From assembly GCF_004117915.1 (NCBI RefSeq), contig NZ_RSTD01000002.1, positions 186,001-250,000 on the forward strand: a DNA stretch of 64,000 nucleotides, in the 5' to 3' direction. Position 1 is the stretch's first letter. Each line of letters opens with the position of its first letter. The notes under the pieces were generated by a model. It was not told the origin of the DNA. It was given only the letters and a program-made list of their open reading frames with translations, and ran no database searches. A program made the position numbers and the translations under genes. The DNA comes from Companilactobacillus metriopterae. Its GTDB lineage: Bacteria > Bacillota > Bacilli > Lactobacillales > Lactobacillaceae. This document shows, in pieces, positions 47,791 through 56,324 of this stretch.

Positions 47791-48132
47791 ATGGCACAAT
47801 ATTTGAATGAGTTCGATGCAACGATGCACCTGATACAGGGTAAATGGAAAATCATGATTATGTATGAATTATCCGAATCAGGTTCTAGAAGATTTGGTCA
47901 GCTAATGAGCCATATTCAAGATGTTTCTCACAAGACATTGACTAATCAATTACGAGAACTAGAGCGAGATCAGCTAATTACAAGACATGATTTAACCACA
48001 GCCGAACCACATGTAGAGTATCAACTAACTGGTAGAGGTGAATCCATTATCCCTGTTTTAGATGCCATCTGTGAGTGGGGCGATACTCATATAGATCCAG
48101 CACTTATGGAAAGAAATCTATGTGATGAATAA
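47791..48132 (+). CDS. HxlR family winged-helix regulator
   Basis: 113 residues. IQGKWKIMIMYELSESGSRRFGQLMSHIQDVSHKTLTNQLRELE is a clear HxlR/DUF24 helix-turn-helix. It is divergent from the SDR gene and upstream of an NAD(P)-binding protein gene by 15 bases. HxlR proteins typically sense electrophiles or redox stress and control neighbouring oxidoreductases. Confidence 0.88.
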   Translation: MAQYLNEFDATMHLIQGKWKIMIMYELSESGSRRFGQLMSHIQDVSHKTLTNQLRELERDQLITRHDLTTAEPHVEYQLTGRGESIIPVLDAICEWGDTHIDPALMERNLCDE

Positions 48133-48147
48133 AAGAAGGTAGTTTAA

Positions 48148-48765
48148 ATGAAAATACTAGTAACAGAAGCCAATAGAAAAATGGGTCAAGAAATTATAAA
48201 AGAGGCTTTATCTAGATCAATAGAGGTTGTAGGTGTTGCTCTCCACCCCGAAAAATTCACAAATGAAATTGAATTCATTGAAAAAGATATTGTTAATCTA
48301 ACATTGGAAGATATAGAATCTTTTGATGTAGTTATAAATGCTGTTCACTTCCCTAAAGATGCCCAGCAGCACATTGAAAATACTAAACATTTGATAAACT
48401 TGTTGGAACAAACTCAAACACGCCTGATAGAGATTGCTTCCCCTACAAATCTTTATCAAGATTCAACCAGAAAAAAGCAAGTAGCAGATAGACTGTTGTT
48501 TAAATTTAGCAACATAACTAAGTCAGAAATAGAATCATTTCAACTTCTACTTAACTCTTATAACTTTGATTGGCTATATATAGCACTTTACAGTACCTTG
48601 GATTCGCCACTAGTAGATTCCATCGGAAAATATGTAATTGGCTCTGACTATGTTCCCAAAAATCATTTTGCCATTTCATTTGAAGACACTGCGATTATGA
48701 TTGTAGATCAAATTAACAATCCATCTACTAACAAATCAGTAATTTCAGTTTGGGGAGTAGAATAA
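48148..48765 (+). CDS. Atypical SDR-like protein with weak cofactor motif
   Basis: 205 residues resembling NAD(P)H-binding atypical SDRs, but the turn reads VTEANRKMGQEI, having lost most glycines of GxxGxxG. It therefore may not bind NAD(P) normally. It follows the HxlR gene by 15 bases and likely shares its transcript. GAAGG precedes the ATG. Function unknown. Confidence 0.6.
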   Translation: MKILVTEANRKMGQEIIKEALSRSIEVVGVALHPEKFTNEIEFIEKDIVNLTLEDIESFDVVINAVHFPKDAQQHIENTKHLINLLEQTQTRLIEIASPTNLYQDSTRKKQVADRLLFKFSNITKSEIESFQLLLNSYNFDWLYIALYSTLDSPLVDSIGKYVIGSDYVPKNHFAISFEDTAIMIVDQINNPSTNKSVISVWGVE

Positions 48766-48766
48766 T

Positions 48767-48800
48767 AAAAACCACTATCTTAATAGATAGTGGTTTTTTT
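48767..48800. terminator. Bidirectional terminator
   Basis: AAAACCACTATCT pairs with AGATAGTGGTTTT between convergent genes. Confidence 0.85.
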
Positions 48801-48806
48801 ATTTAA

Positions 48807-49796
48807 TTATTTTGATTGATTGTACAACCAGTCACGTACTGCAGGAATTGTGTAGCCATAATCAAACGAAGCCATGTGCTCCATTCCCTTATCTGAATTC
48901 TCTAAAACAGTTCCTGATTTCCAAGTAATCATGTTTATGTTTTTATTTTTATCTAGTAATTTATTTACTTCAGTATTTTTCTTCTTAGCAGACCAAGTTG
49001 CATCCATAGTTGTAGATGTGTAACTTGTCTTGTCTTTCTTAAGCATAGCTTGAAGATTTGTTTGTCCTTTTGAAGCACTTGAATCTCCACCAGCTACAAT
49101 ATAGAAGAATTTTTGATTCTTAAGTGGTTCTAGCTGACTAACATCCCATTGACTTGATACATACAATGTAGCAGCAAATTTATCTGGATAATGTGAGTTC
49201 AAGTAGAATGATGTCATTCCACCCATTGATTGACCAGTTAGGTATAGTCTGTCTTTATCAACTGAATATTTCTTTTGAAGTGATGATAGTAAATTCATAT
49301 ATGCTTTTACTTGATCTTCAACAACAGATGAACCAGATTGACCAAATCCACCTTCGATAGTACTTGTCTTGAATGTAGGTACTAAAACAAAACTAGGATG
49401 TTTCTTTTGTTCTGCCTTAGTTGCCCAGATGACACCACCATAACCTTGTGTAAGTGATGACTCAACACTTTGTCCAGTTACAGAATCATCATGGATGAAT
49501 GTTAACAATGGATAATCTTTGTTCTTATCGTAATTTTCTGGAACGTATAAGTTATAAGGTAATTCCACTCCTGTTTTAGGATCCTTATATGTTGCTTGAA
49601 TAAACTTAGATTGTGTTTCTTTCAATACATTTTTTAGAGAAGGATCAGTAGTTGGATCATTTGTATCTGTTTTCTTAAAACTTTCAGTGGTACTTGTAGA
49701 ACTAGATTTCTTCGATGAACCTGAATTAGAGCTACATGCACCTAATACAACAGTCATAACCATAAGCATAGCTGCTAGAAGTCGTAATTTTTTCAA
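48807..49796 (-). CDS. Secreted esterase/peptidase-like lipoprotein
   Basis: 329 residues. The lipobox is LGAC (Cys near 21). After a Ser/Lys/Thr linker comes an alpha/beta-hydrolase of the prolyl-oligopeptidase/PHB-depolymerase type. LPYNLYVPENYDK, the nucleophile GQSMGG and a C-terminal GMEHMASFDYGY with the His are visible. TTG start at 49796 with GGAAG upstream. It probably acts on an extracellular ester; the substrate is unknown. Confidence 0.75.
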   Translation of the reverse strand: MKKLRLLAAMLMVMTVVLGACSSNSGSSKKSSSTSTTESFKKTDTNDPTTDPSLKNVLKETQSKFIQATYKDPKTGVELPYNLYVPENYDKNKDYPLLTFIHDDSVTGQSVESSLTQGYGGVIWATKAEQKKHPSFVLVPTFKTSTIEGGFGQSGSSVVEDQVKAYMNLLSSLQKKYSVDKDRLYLTGQSMGGMTSFYLNSHYPDKFAATLYVSSQWDVSQLEPLKNQKFFYIVAGGDSSASKGQTNLQAMLKKDKTSYTSTTMDATWSAKKKNTEVNKLLDKNKNINMITWKSGTVLENSDKGMEHMASFDYGYTIPAVRDWLYNQSK

Positions 49797-49917
49797 AAGT
49801 AGACACTTCCTTTTCTTTTTTATGTTATAAATTATAGCAAGTTTATAACATAAATAGTATCATTTTTTTACTATTTTATTTTGATTATCTGAATTAAAAA
49901 GAAATAAATTATAAAAT

Positions 49918-49953
49918 AAAAAAACACTATCTCATCAGGATAGTGTTTTTTTA
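49918..49953 (-). terminator. Terminator of SLAP gene
   Basis: AAAACACTATC pairs with GATAGTGTTTT, with A and T runs. The sequence resembles the terminators at 51235 and 53007. Confidence 0.85.
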
Positions 49954-49959
49954 TTTTAT

Positions 49960-50466
49960 TTAATTAAGTGTTGTTGCATCGACAGATCTTACATATTCAT
50001 TAGTTGCTACTCTCAAATAGCAATTACTCTTATGAAATCCATATGCACCAATTATTCTATCTGAATGCCAAAGTGTATTAGGTGCTAACATACGATTCTT
50101 AATCTCTTTGCCATCATAAGTATACAGTTGTGCAGGACCGTTAGATGTTATCTTTATAGTCTTGTTAGTAGCTATATAAGGGTACGTATCATCTGCCAAA
50201 ATATACTCATTATTTGCTATTTGGAAATAATACTGATTTGCAATCATTACACCAGGTGATGGTGCTATCCAATCAGAATTTAACTTGATATTATTATCTG
50301 TTATCTTAGTTCCGGATTTATTTACTAATGTCGGATCTGAAACAGTTACCCTTACTGCAGACTGATTAATCGAATATGATCCCGCCTGTGCTCTAGAAGG
50401 AAATAAGAATACAGAAATTAATGTTATTAAAATTATACTTACTAATGATATTTTTCTTTTTGTCAT
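49960..50466 (-). CDS. Small secreted protein of two SLAP-type repeats (copy C)
   Basis: 168 residues. The signal peptide (SLVSIILITLISVFLFPSRA) is cleaved near AQA. Two repeats follow with the pattern V.V..P..VN..G......L.SDW.......YY.IA..EYI and the second RMLAPNTLWHSDR...YLRVATNEYV, the SLAP/S-layer-attachment type. It has no catalytic domain. It lies 4 bases after a degenerate GH73 tail. Paralogues are at 50624 and 51267. Confidence 0.72.
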   Translation of the reverse strand: MTKRKISLVSIILITLISVFLFPSRAQAGSYSINQSAVRVTVSDPTLVNKSGTKITDNNIKLNSDWIAPSPGVMIANQYYFQIANNEYILADDTYPYIATNKTIKITSNGPAQLYTYDGKEIKNRMLAPNTLWHSDRIIGAYGFHKSNCYLRVATNEYVRSVDATTLN

Positions 50467-50470
50467 TTAA

Positions 50471-50608
50471 TTAGTCCCCCACTCCAAACTGTGTATAGTC
50501 TTCTGGCATATATTCATCAGTAGCTATCTTATCCATTTGTTCATCATTTGTTTTGTCAACAACAGCGGTTTTCCAAATCGTACCTGATTTTAAAACCAGA
50601 TTACTTAT
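50471..50608 (-). pseudogene. Remnant C-terminus of SLAP-tailed glucosaminidase
   Basis: The minus strand encodes SNLVLKSGTIWKT...MDKIATDEYMP..YTQFGVGD-stop. It aligns with the tail of the GH73 protein at 51786 (SNSVLKTGTTWKT...MYRIASDEYIP..YTQFGNGN-stop). No start or upstream domain remains. It lies directly upstream of SLAP copy C exactly as the intact GH73 gene lies upstream of SLAP copy A. Confidence 0.8.
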
Positions 50609-50623
50609 CAGAAAGATAATAAT

Positions 50624-51139
50624 CTAATTAATTACTAACGTAGCATCACTAAATTTCACGAATTCGTTAGTTGCTACTCTTAAGAAATAAGTGTTACCAT
50701 CTGCTGTCTGGCTCTCCATTATTCTGTCTGAGTACCAGTGAGTATTAGGTGCTAACATACGATTTTTCACAAGTTGACCATCATAAGTATATAATTTTGC
50801 GGGAACATCAGTCGTTACTTTTATAATTTCATTTGTTGCCACATAAGGATATACATCATCCGCCAAGATGTATTCGTCACTAGCTATTTGAAAATATTTT
50901 TGTCCTAATATATCTATTCCATATTGAGGTGCTGCCCAATCTGAATCAAGCTGAATATTATTATCTACTATATTGTTACCAGATTTATTTACCAAAATGG
51001 GATCCGGAACAGTTACCTGAACTGCAGAATACTCTTCTGGATAAGGTACAGAAGCTGCTTGTGCCTTAACAGGTAATGAAAATACTGCTATTAAAGCTAA
51101 TAGAACTAAACCTATTACTAATGATATTTTTCTTTTCAT
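50624..51139 (-). CDS. Small secreted protein of two SLAP-type repeats (copy B)
   Basis: 171 residues. The signal peptide is cleaved near AQAA. Two SLAP repeats follow, with RMLAPNTHWYSDRIM and YFLRVATNEFV. Very close to copies A and C (shared phrases ILVNKSGNNIVDNNI, SDEYILADDVYPYVATNE). Likely anchors non-covalently to wall polymers. The upstream 100 bases resemble those upstream of the GH73 gene at 52910. Confidence 0.72.
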   Translation of the reverse strand: MKRKISLVIGLVLLALIAVFSLPVKAQAASVPYPEEYSAVQVTVPDPILVNKSGNNIVDNNIQLDSDWAAPQYGIDILGQKYFQIASDEYILADDVYPYVATNEIIKVTTDVPAKLYTYDGQLVKNRMLAPNTHWYSDRIMESQTADGNTYFLRVATNEFVKFSDATLVIN

Positions 51140-51234
51140 GCTCTCTTCTCACCTCCACAACTAAAACACTAATCTATTTTTAAAAGGAGAGCATTTGATT
51201 AAGCTTAGTCCAGAAATTTATTTATATAGAAAAT

Positions 51235-51264
51235 AAAAACACTGCCTAGAAGGTAGTGTTTTAA
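51235..51264 (-). terminator. Terminator of SLAP copy A
   Basis: AAAAACACTGCCT pairs with AGGTAGTGTTTT. Nearly identical in sequence to the hairpin at 53007. Confidence 0.8.
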
Positions 51265-51266
51265 AA

Positions 51267-51776
51267 CTAAAATAATGCATCACTGAATCTAACAAATTCA
51301 TTTGTGGCAACTCTAAGATAGAATCCACTACCATCCAATTTATTAGTTCCAATCGTTCTATCCGAATACCAACTAGTATTAGGAGCTAACATACGATTTT
51401 TAATAGGTTTCAAATCATAAGTGTATAGTTGAGCCGGAACTTTAGAAGTAACTGTAATAATTTCACTAGTTGCCACGTAATGATAGACATCATCTGACAA
51501 AATATACTCATCTTTAGCTATTTGATAATAATTTTTATTGGATATACTTATTGTTCCCAAATAAGGTGTTGCCCAATCTGAATCAAGTGTAATATTCTTA
51601 TCTACTACGCTGGTTCCTGTATTATTTACCAAAATTGGATTGGGAACAGTTACCTGAACTGCAGAATGTTCTACTGAATATGGTAAAGAATCCGCTTTTG
51701 TATTAATAGAAAATGTAAATAAGCACAGTATTGCTATCACAGTAATACTTAATATTAATGTTATCTTTCTTTTCAT
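51267..51776 (-). CDS. Small secreted protein of two SLAP-type repeats (copy A)
   Basis: 169 residues. Signal peptide (LILSITVIAILCLFTFSINT) followed by two SLAP repeats (EYILSDDVYHYVATSE; RMLAPNTSWYSDR). ATG 51776 has AGGTG six bases before it, overlapping the end of the glucosaminidase gene region, so the two are coupled. No enzymatic domain. Confidence 0.72.
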   Translation of the reverse strand: MKRKITLILSITVIAILCLFTFSINTKADSLPYSVEHSAVQVTVPNPILVNNTGTSVVDKNITLDSDWATPYLGTISISNKNYYQIAKDEYILSDDVYHYVATSEIITVTSKVPAQLYTYDLKPIKNRMLAPNTSWYSDRTIGTNKLDGSGFYLRVATNEFVRFSDALF

Positions 51777-51785
51777 TTTAATCAC

Positions 51786-52910
51786 CTAATTTCCATTACC
51801 AAATTGTGTGTATTCTTTTGGTATATATTCATCTGATGCAATCCTATACATGACTTGACCATTAATCAATGCTGCACCATCTGTCTTCCACGTTGTACCT
51901 GTCTTAAGTACTGAATTGCTTCCAGGAATTGAACTACCGTCTAATCTATATCCTAAAACACCATAATTTGGTTGATAGTTTACAACAACAACACCATTAT
52001 TATATTCTGTTGTATCACTAACAGGGATATATTCATTAGTTGCAACTTCATACATTTCCTGACCATTTATAACCTGACTACCACTTGTTTTCCAGCTAGT
52101 ACCGTTTTTAAATACTTGATTACTTCCAGAAACATATTCACCTGATGAATTATAAGCATTGACTCCATAATTTGGAACATAATTTATAGTTATAACAGAC
52201 ATATCAACTGCATTTTCTGGGAAATCACCACCATTAAATGCCTCTTGATCCCATTTAGTCAAATTATATTCTTCAATTGTTGCCTGTAAAGCATATGCAT
52301 AATTTGATGCTGTGGCATAACCGTCAGCTTGAACATCATCTGTTGCAGAAATATAATTTCTATTACCTACTAAATTACGATATCTATATGATGTTCCTAG
52401 CAACCTATTATGTTGCTCTATGCTGTCAGCATAACTACTAGCATTCGCAAAATCTTGATTTTCATGAACTAAATGACCATTTATATTTTCAGTTGTTGGA
52501 GCAGACTGACCATTTCCTTTTATACCAAATATATTATATCCTGACACAGGATCAGCCCCAAAATTTGATTCCAATGCAGCCTGTGCGCCTGTGAGTGATG
52601 GAAGTATACCATATTCCTTCCAACCTTCTATTGCACCTGCCTTAATCTCCGACAAAAAATTTTCTTTCTGTGTATCAGACATTCTTAAACTGATTTCTCT
52701 CAAAAAACCTGATATAGAATATCCTACAGGATAATATCCAGGTCCTATGCTTGGATTCTTTTCTAGAGTAACTCCGTTTTTATTATTGGCTGGTTGTTGA
52801 TTACTATCACTAGTACTTGCATTTACCACCTCTGGCGAAGCTGCAGCAGCAATTGGCATACAAAGCAGCATTAATGTGGACATTATATTTAAAATCTTTC
52901 TATTTTTCAT
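51786..52910 (-). CDS. Secreted N-acetylglucosaminidase (GH73) with two SLAP repeats
   Basis: 374 residues. Signal peptide, then GH73 domain (about 70-225) with catalytic Glu in GAQAALESNFG and GYNIFGIKG. Two SLAP repeats follow (VPNYGVNAYN...; QPNYGVLGYR...) ending YTQFGNGN. It hydrolyses glycan strands of peptidoglycan outside the cell and binds wall polymers through the repeats. First gene of the GH73-SLAP unit. GGAGGG precedes the ATG. Confidence 0.87.
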   Translation of the reverse strand: MKNRKILNIMSTLMLLCMPIAAAASPEVVNASTSDSNQQPANNKNGVTLEKNPSIGPGYYPVGYSISGFLREISLRMSDTQKENFLSEIKAGAIEGWKEYGILPSLTGAQAALESNFGADPVSGYNIFGIKGNGQSAPTTENINGHLVHENQDFANASSYADSIEQHNRLLGTSYRYRNLVGNRNYISATDDVQADGYATASNYAYALQATIEEYNLTKWDQEAFNGGDFPENAVDMSVITINYVPNYGVNAYNSSGEYVSGSNQVFKNGTSWKTSGSQVINGQEMYEVATNEYIPVSDTTEYNNGVVVVNYQPNYGVLGYRLDGSSIPGSNSVLKTGTTWKTDGAALINGQVMYRIASDEYIPKEYTQFGNGN

Positions 52911-53006
52911 AATCTCTTATCCCTCCCTACAACTAAAAGCATAGTTCGTTTTGATAGAAAGATAATGTTAATACCCTTAACACAAAATTTTATTTATATA
53001 TAAAAT

Positions 53007-53036
53007 AAAAAACACTACCTTGAAGGTAGTGTTTTA
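53007..53036 (-). terminator. Terminator of gpmA
   Basis: AAAACACTACCTT pairs with AAGGTAGTGTTTT just after the gpmA stop. Confidence 0.85.
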
Positions 53037-53046
53037 TTAATTATAA

Positions 53047-53736
53047 TTAGTTTAATTTCTTCTTGCTTACAACTTTTAGTTTGTCGTCTAAATCATAAAC
53101 TACTGGTTCACCAGTTGCCATTTCAACGTCCATGATATCTTCATCAGAGATGTTTTCGATATATTTTGTTAGGGCACGTAGTGAGTTACCGTGAGCAGCG
53201 ATGATAACGTTCTTGCCATCTAATAGTTTAGGAGCAATTTCGTCTTCCCAGAAAGGAATTACACGTTCTAGTGTAACTTTAAGGTTTTCACCACCTGGAA
53301 TTGCACGAGGGTCAAGATCAGCGTAACGACGGTCGTTAGCTGCTGAACCTGCATCAGATGCATCCAATAGTGGAGGAAGTGTATCGTATGAACGTCTCCA
53401 GATGTGAACTTGTTCATCACCGTATTTTTCAGCTGTTTCAGCTTTGTTCATTCCTTGAAGTGCACCATAGTGACGTTCGTTAAGTCTCCATGATTTAACT
53501 TCTGGAACAAATAATTGATCACTACCTTCTAGTGCGTAGTGAAGTGTCTTGATGGCACGAGTAAGAACTGATGTATAGGCTTGATCGAATTCAATACCTT
53601 CTTCTTTAAGAAGTCTACCAGCATTTTGAGCTTGCTTAACTCCTTCTTCACTAAGGTTTACATCAACCCATCCAGTAAATTTATTTTCCAAATTCCATTC
53701 ACTTTGTCCGTGACGAATGAAAACTAGTTTAGACAT
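53047..53736 (-). CDS. gpmA: 2,3-bisphosphoglycerate-dependent phosphoglycerate mutase
   Basis: 229 residues. [11 protein letters not shown] carries the phosphorylated His. [30 protein letters not shown] and [10 protein letters not shown] with the second His are canonical dPGM. It interconverts 3- and 2-phosphoglycerate in glycolysis. ATG 53736 after GAGGA is the family start; the 25 upstream residues of the longer frame are spurious. Confidence 0.95.
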   Translation of the reverse strand: MSKLVFIRHGQSEWNLENKFTGWVDVNLSEEGVKQAQNAGRLLKEEGIEFDQAYTSVLTRAIKTLHYALEGSDQLFVPEVKSWRLNERHYGALQGMNKAETAEKYGDEQVHIWRRSYDTLPPLLDASDAGSAANDRRYADLDPRAIPGGENLKVTLERVIPFWEDEIAPKLLDGKNVIIAAHGNSLRALTKYIENISDEDIMDVEMATGEPVVYDLDDKLKVVSKKKLN

Positions 53737-53796
53737 ATTCAAATTCCTCTTTTCATTTCTTATAACACCTGTACATTTTACACGATTCTGCCCACA

Positions 53797-53822
53797 AAAA
53801 AAAGTAGTCATAGACTACTTTT
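53797..53822 (-). terminator. Terminator after 442-aa gene
   Basis: AAAAGTAGTC pairs with GACTACTTTT, with flanking A/T. Confidence 0.75.
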
Positions 53823-53829
53823 CCTGTAA

Positions 53830-55158
53830 TTAATTCTCTATATCTGATTCTTCGTATTCACGAATAGTTGTTATATCAATACGTTGTTTTGATTTTTGGT
53901 TGATATATTCATTTACTTTGTCGCTTCCTGCAACGATTGCAGTAATTTTATCAGCATCGTTAATGATTCGTTCGACTTTTTCAGTGAACTTATTAACTGA
54001 CATGACAACTGGAATAATTTCAAATCCGTAATTTCTCAATTTCAACAATTCATTATAATAAACTGAACTAACTGGAACAAAGATTGAGACTGGAATGCCT
54101 TTGAAGACTTTGTTTGCCAACCACCAAGAAACCAGAGCTTCTTCACTACTGAATTCTTCTAGTAGAACATTGCCTGATGTAAATAATTGAATATTTAAGC
54201 CATCTTCATCAAAACTCTTGATTAATACCAGTGTGCCATCTTGACGATAATAGTTTTCGCGGACTAGTTTCTTTTCGTCCTTCTTATCGAAAAATTGTGT
54301 ATATGATAGTACTTCACGATTATCAAAATAATCTATACTTACAACTTTTTCATTGCGGAAATGTTTGATAACAGATATTTGTTGATTTTCATTGCGAGAA
54401 ATTTCCATGACTATCTTGTTATTATCATCGAATACTTGGTCAAGTTCAGGACTGACTGTTTCAACATAATATGTATCCTCAAAGGGAACATTCACTCCTG
54501 CAACATTTTCATAGATATCACGTTCTTGCAAATCATCGTAAACATTTTCTAAAAATGAATCTTGTAAGAAATAACCTTGTGCTTGATAAGATTGCCATTT
54601 TTCTTCTAATTCATTGTCATATTGTGCTGTTATAAAGTTGGGCATCACTCCATTAAGTGATAGTAGTTCTGTCAGTTGTGACCAAATTTGAGTATTATCT
54701 TTTGTCGGTGTAACTGGCAATTTATCGATAAATGTATAGTAGCTACGACTACCATCTATGAATAATTCGTTTGCCATCTTGTCACTACCAAACCAGCGGC
54801 GAAGAGATGCATTGATTGTTTCAATACGTTTTTCAGCTTCACGACGTTGATCTTCATGAGTATTATCGGCATTTTTCAAAACATGATTGCAAAAACTACG
54901 GTCAAATAACAGCTCATGTCTCAATTGAGATTTGGTATTTTTAGTTTGCTCAATCAATGATTCTAAATCACTTTCAGTTAATTCCCATTGAACATCATTT
55001 TGTAAGGGATTATCTTGAGGAATGTAGTAAGAATCTTGCGATTGTTGATCTTGATTTTCTCTAGGTAAATCCCTAGCAGAATCAAATTCTTCAGGGAAAC
55101 CTGGATTGTTATCTTGTTGCCCATACATCATAGGGTCTTGGTTATCATTAAAAGTCAT
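53830..55158 (-). CDS. Uncharacterised acidic 442-residue protein
   Basis: 442 residues, cytosolic-looking. An Asp/Gln/Asn-rich N-terminus (about 1-50) leads into a helical part, then beta repeats with FDNREVLSYTQFFDKKDEKK and YYRQDGTLVLIKSFDEDG (Y/F-D-x-x-G type), then an alpha/beta end (VSIFVPVSSVYYNELLKL; ITAIVAGSDKVNEY). The repeat style recalls add-on domains of accessory-Sec glycosyltransferases, with weak support. ATG 55158 follows GGAGAT. It is upstream of gpmA and downstream of the AI-2E protein gene. Confidence 0.45.
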   Translation of the reverse strand: MTFNDNQDPMMYGQQDNNPGFPEEFDSARDLPRENQDQQSQDSYYIPQDNPLQNDVQWELTESDLESLIEQTKNTKSQLRHELLFDRSFCNHVLKNADNTHEDQRREAEKRIETINASLRRWFGSDKMANELFIDGSRSYYTFIDKLPVTPTKDNTQIWSQLTELLSLNGVMPNFITAQYDNELEEKWQSYQAQGYFLQDSFLENVYDDLQERDIYENVAGVNVPFEDTYYVETVSPELDQVFDDNNKIVMEISRNENQQISVIKHFRNEKVVSIDYFDNREVLSYTQFFDKKDEKKLVRENYYRQDGTLVLIKSFDEDGLNIQLFTSGNVLLEEFSSEEALVSWWLANKVFKGIPVSIFVPVSSVYYNELLKLRNYGFEIIPVVMSVNKFTEKVERIINDADKITAIVAGSDKVNEYINQKSKQRIDITTIREYEESDIEN

Positions 55159-55217
55159 AACGCACATCTCCATTCAAGAGGTATATATTTATCATAAATT
55201 ATAGACCACTATACTCA

Positions 55218-56267
55218 TTATGAGTCAGATGGTAATTCAGACTTAGGTTTTTCTTTACCTTTTCCAATGGAGTGAACTCCCAATATATCCAAGAAGAAGA
55301 TAAAAATTGGAATTCCAATAATAAGTCCCCATGTACCAATCAACATTTCTGAAACAATCAAAATAACAAAAGTTAGGAATATTGGTAAATGAGTCATACT
55401 AGACATAAATTGAGGATTCAAGAAATACGTTTCGATTGAGTGAATGACTGCAACCATGATCAAAATATAGATGACGTATCTCAATCCACCGACTGTGTAT
55501 CCGACAAAACTAAGCGGAACTAGTGAACTGATCACTCCAGCAACTGGAATAAGTGAAAGTATGAAAACCATAAATGCTAGAGCTACTAGGCCAGGCATCT
55601 TCATAACTGCCAAAGTTATAGTAGTCAAAACAGTGTTTACAATTGCTATAAAAATTTGTGCTTCGATGACAACACCAAATGTGTTTACAAATTTTTTACC
55701 AAAGAAGTTTAAATCTTTGAAAACCCAATCAAAATTACTTGTCAAAAAACGTCGACCGAATGCATTCATTTGATCTAGTTGGGAGGTATAGAAGAAACTC
55801 AATAAGAATGATAGTGCAATATTCAGACCAACTGCACCTACAGTTGAAATATAATTGATTACTTGTGTTAGTCCGGATTTAATCTGATTGTCCAAATTAA
55901 TCTGTTTAATATAAGAATAGACAAATTGATAGTATTGATTAGAGCTCAACTCTTTACTCTGATAGAACTTAGTCAATGAATTAATCATTTTCATAGTTTG
56001 ATTAGCAAGCATTGGCACATAATTGGTAACCGCAAAGACCAGCAGACCAATGATAACCAGGTACACCGGCGTTATAATCCAGATCGGTTTAATGTTAATA
56101 TATTTTTGAACAAATCTTACTAGTTGAACTGATAAAAATGTAAAAGTGAATGTTAGGAGGAATAAACTCATCATCCCTCTCATCAAATAAAAAAATATTA
56201 TTACTATTGCTAGCAAAACAAAGCGACGTAGACGTCGATTTTCAACGAATCGTTCGTACGATAACAT
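55218..56267 (-). CDS. AI-2E family transporter (TerC/PerM-like DUF20)
   Basis: 349 residues with about seven or eight helices. LSLIPVAGVISSLVPLSFVGY is the conserved family signature near 240, and ETYFLNPQFMSSMTHLPIFLTFVIL near 285 continues it. Members are implicated in solute or signal export, but few have known substrates. AGGAGA precedes the ATG. It lies between two codirectional envelope-type genes, so they may form one operon. Confidence 0.8.
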   Translation of the reverse strand: MLSYERFVENRRLRRFVLLAIVIIFFYLMRGMMSLFLLTFTFTFLSVQLVRFVQKYINIKPIWIITPVYLVIIGLLVFAVTNYVPMLANQTMKMINSLTKFYQSKELSSNQYYQFVYSYIKQINLDNQIKSGLTQVINYISTVGAVGLNIALSFLLSFFYTSQLDQMNAFGRRFLTSNFDWVFKDLNFFGKKFVNTFGVVIEAQIFIAIVNTVLTTITLAVMKMPGLVALAFMVFILSLIPVAGVISSLVPLSFVGYTVGGLRYVIYILIMVAVIHSIETYFLNPQFMSSMTHLPIFLTFVILIVSEMLIGTWGLIIGIPIFIFFLDILGVHSIGKGKEKPKSELPSDS

Positions 56268-56324
56268 GGCGTTCTCCTATTGATATTTATTAGTTTTAAT
56301 AATAACAGTAATCAGACAAATTGC

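Noticed and set aside
49918-53037. Possible insertion sequence or phage remnant
   Set aside because: No transposase, integrase or terminal repeats were seen; duplication of cell-wall genes explains the repeats.
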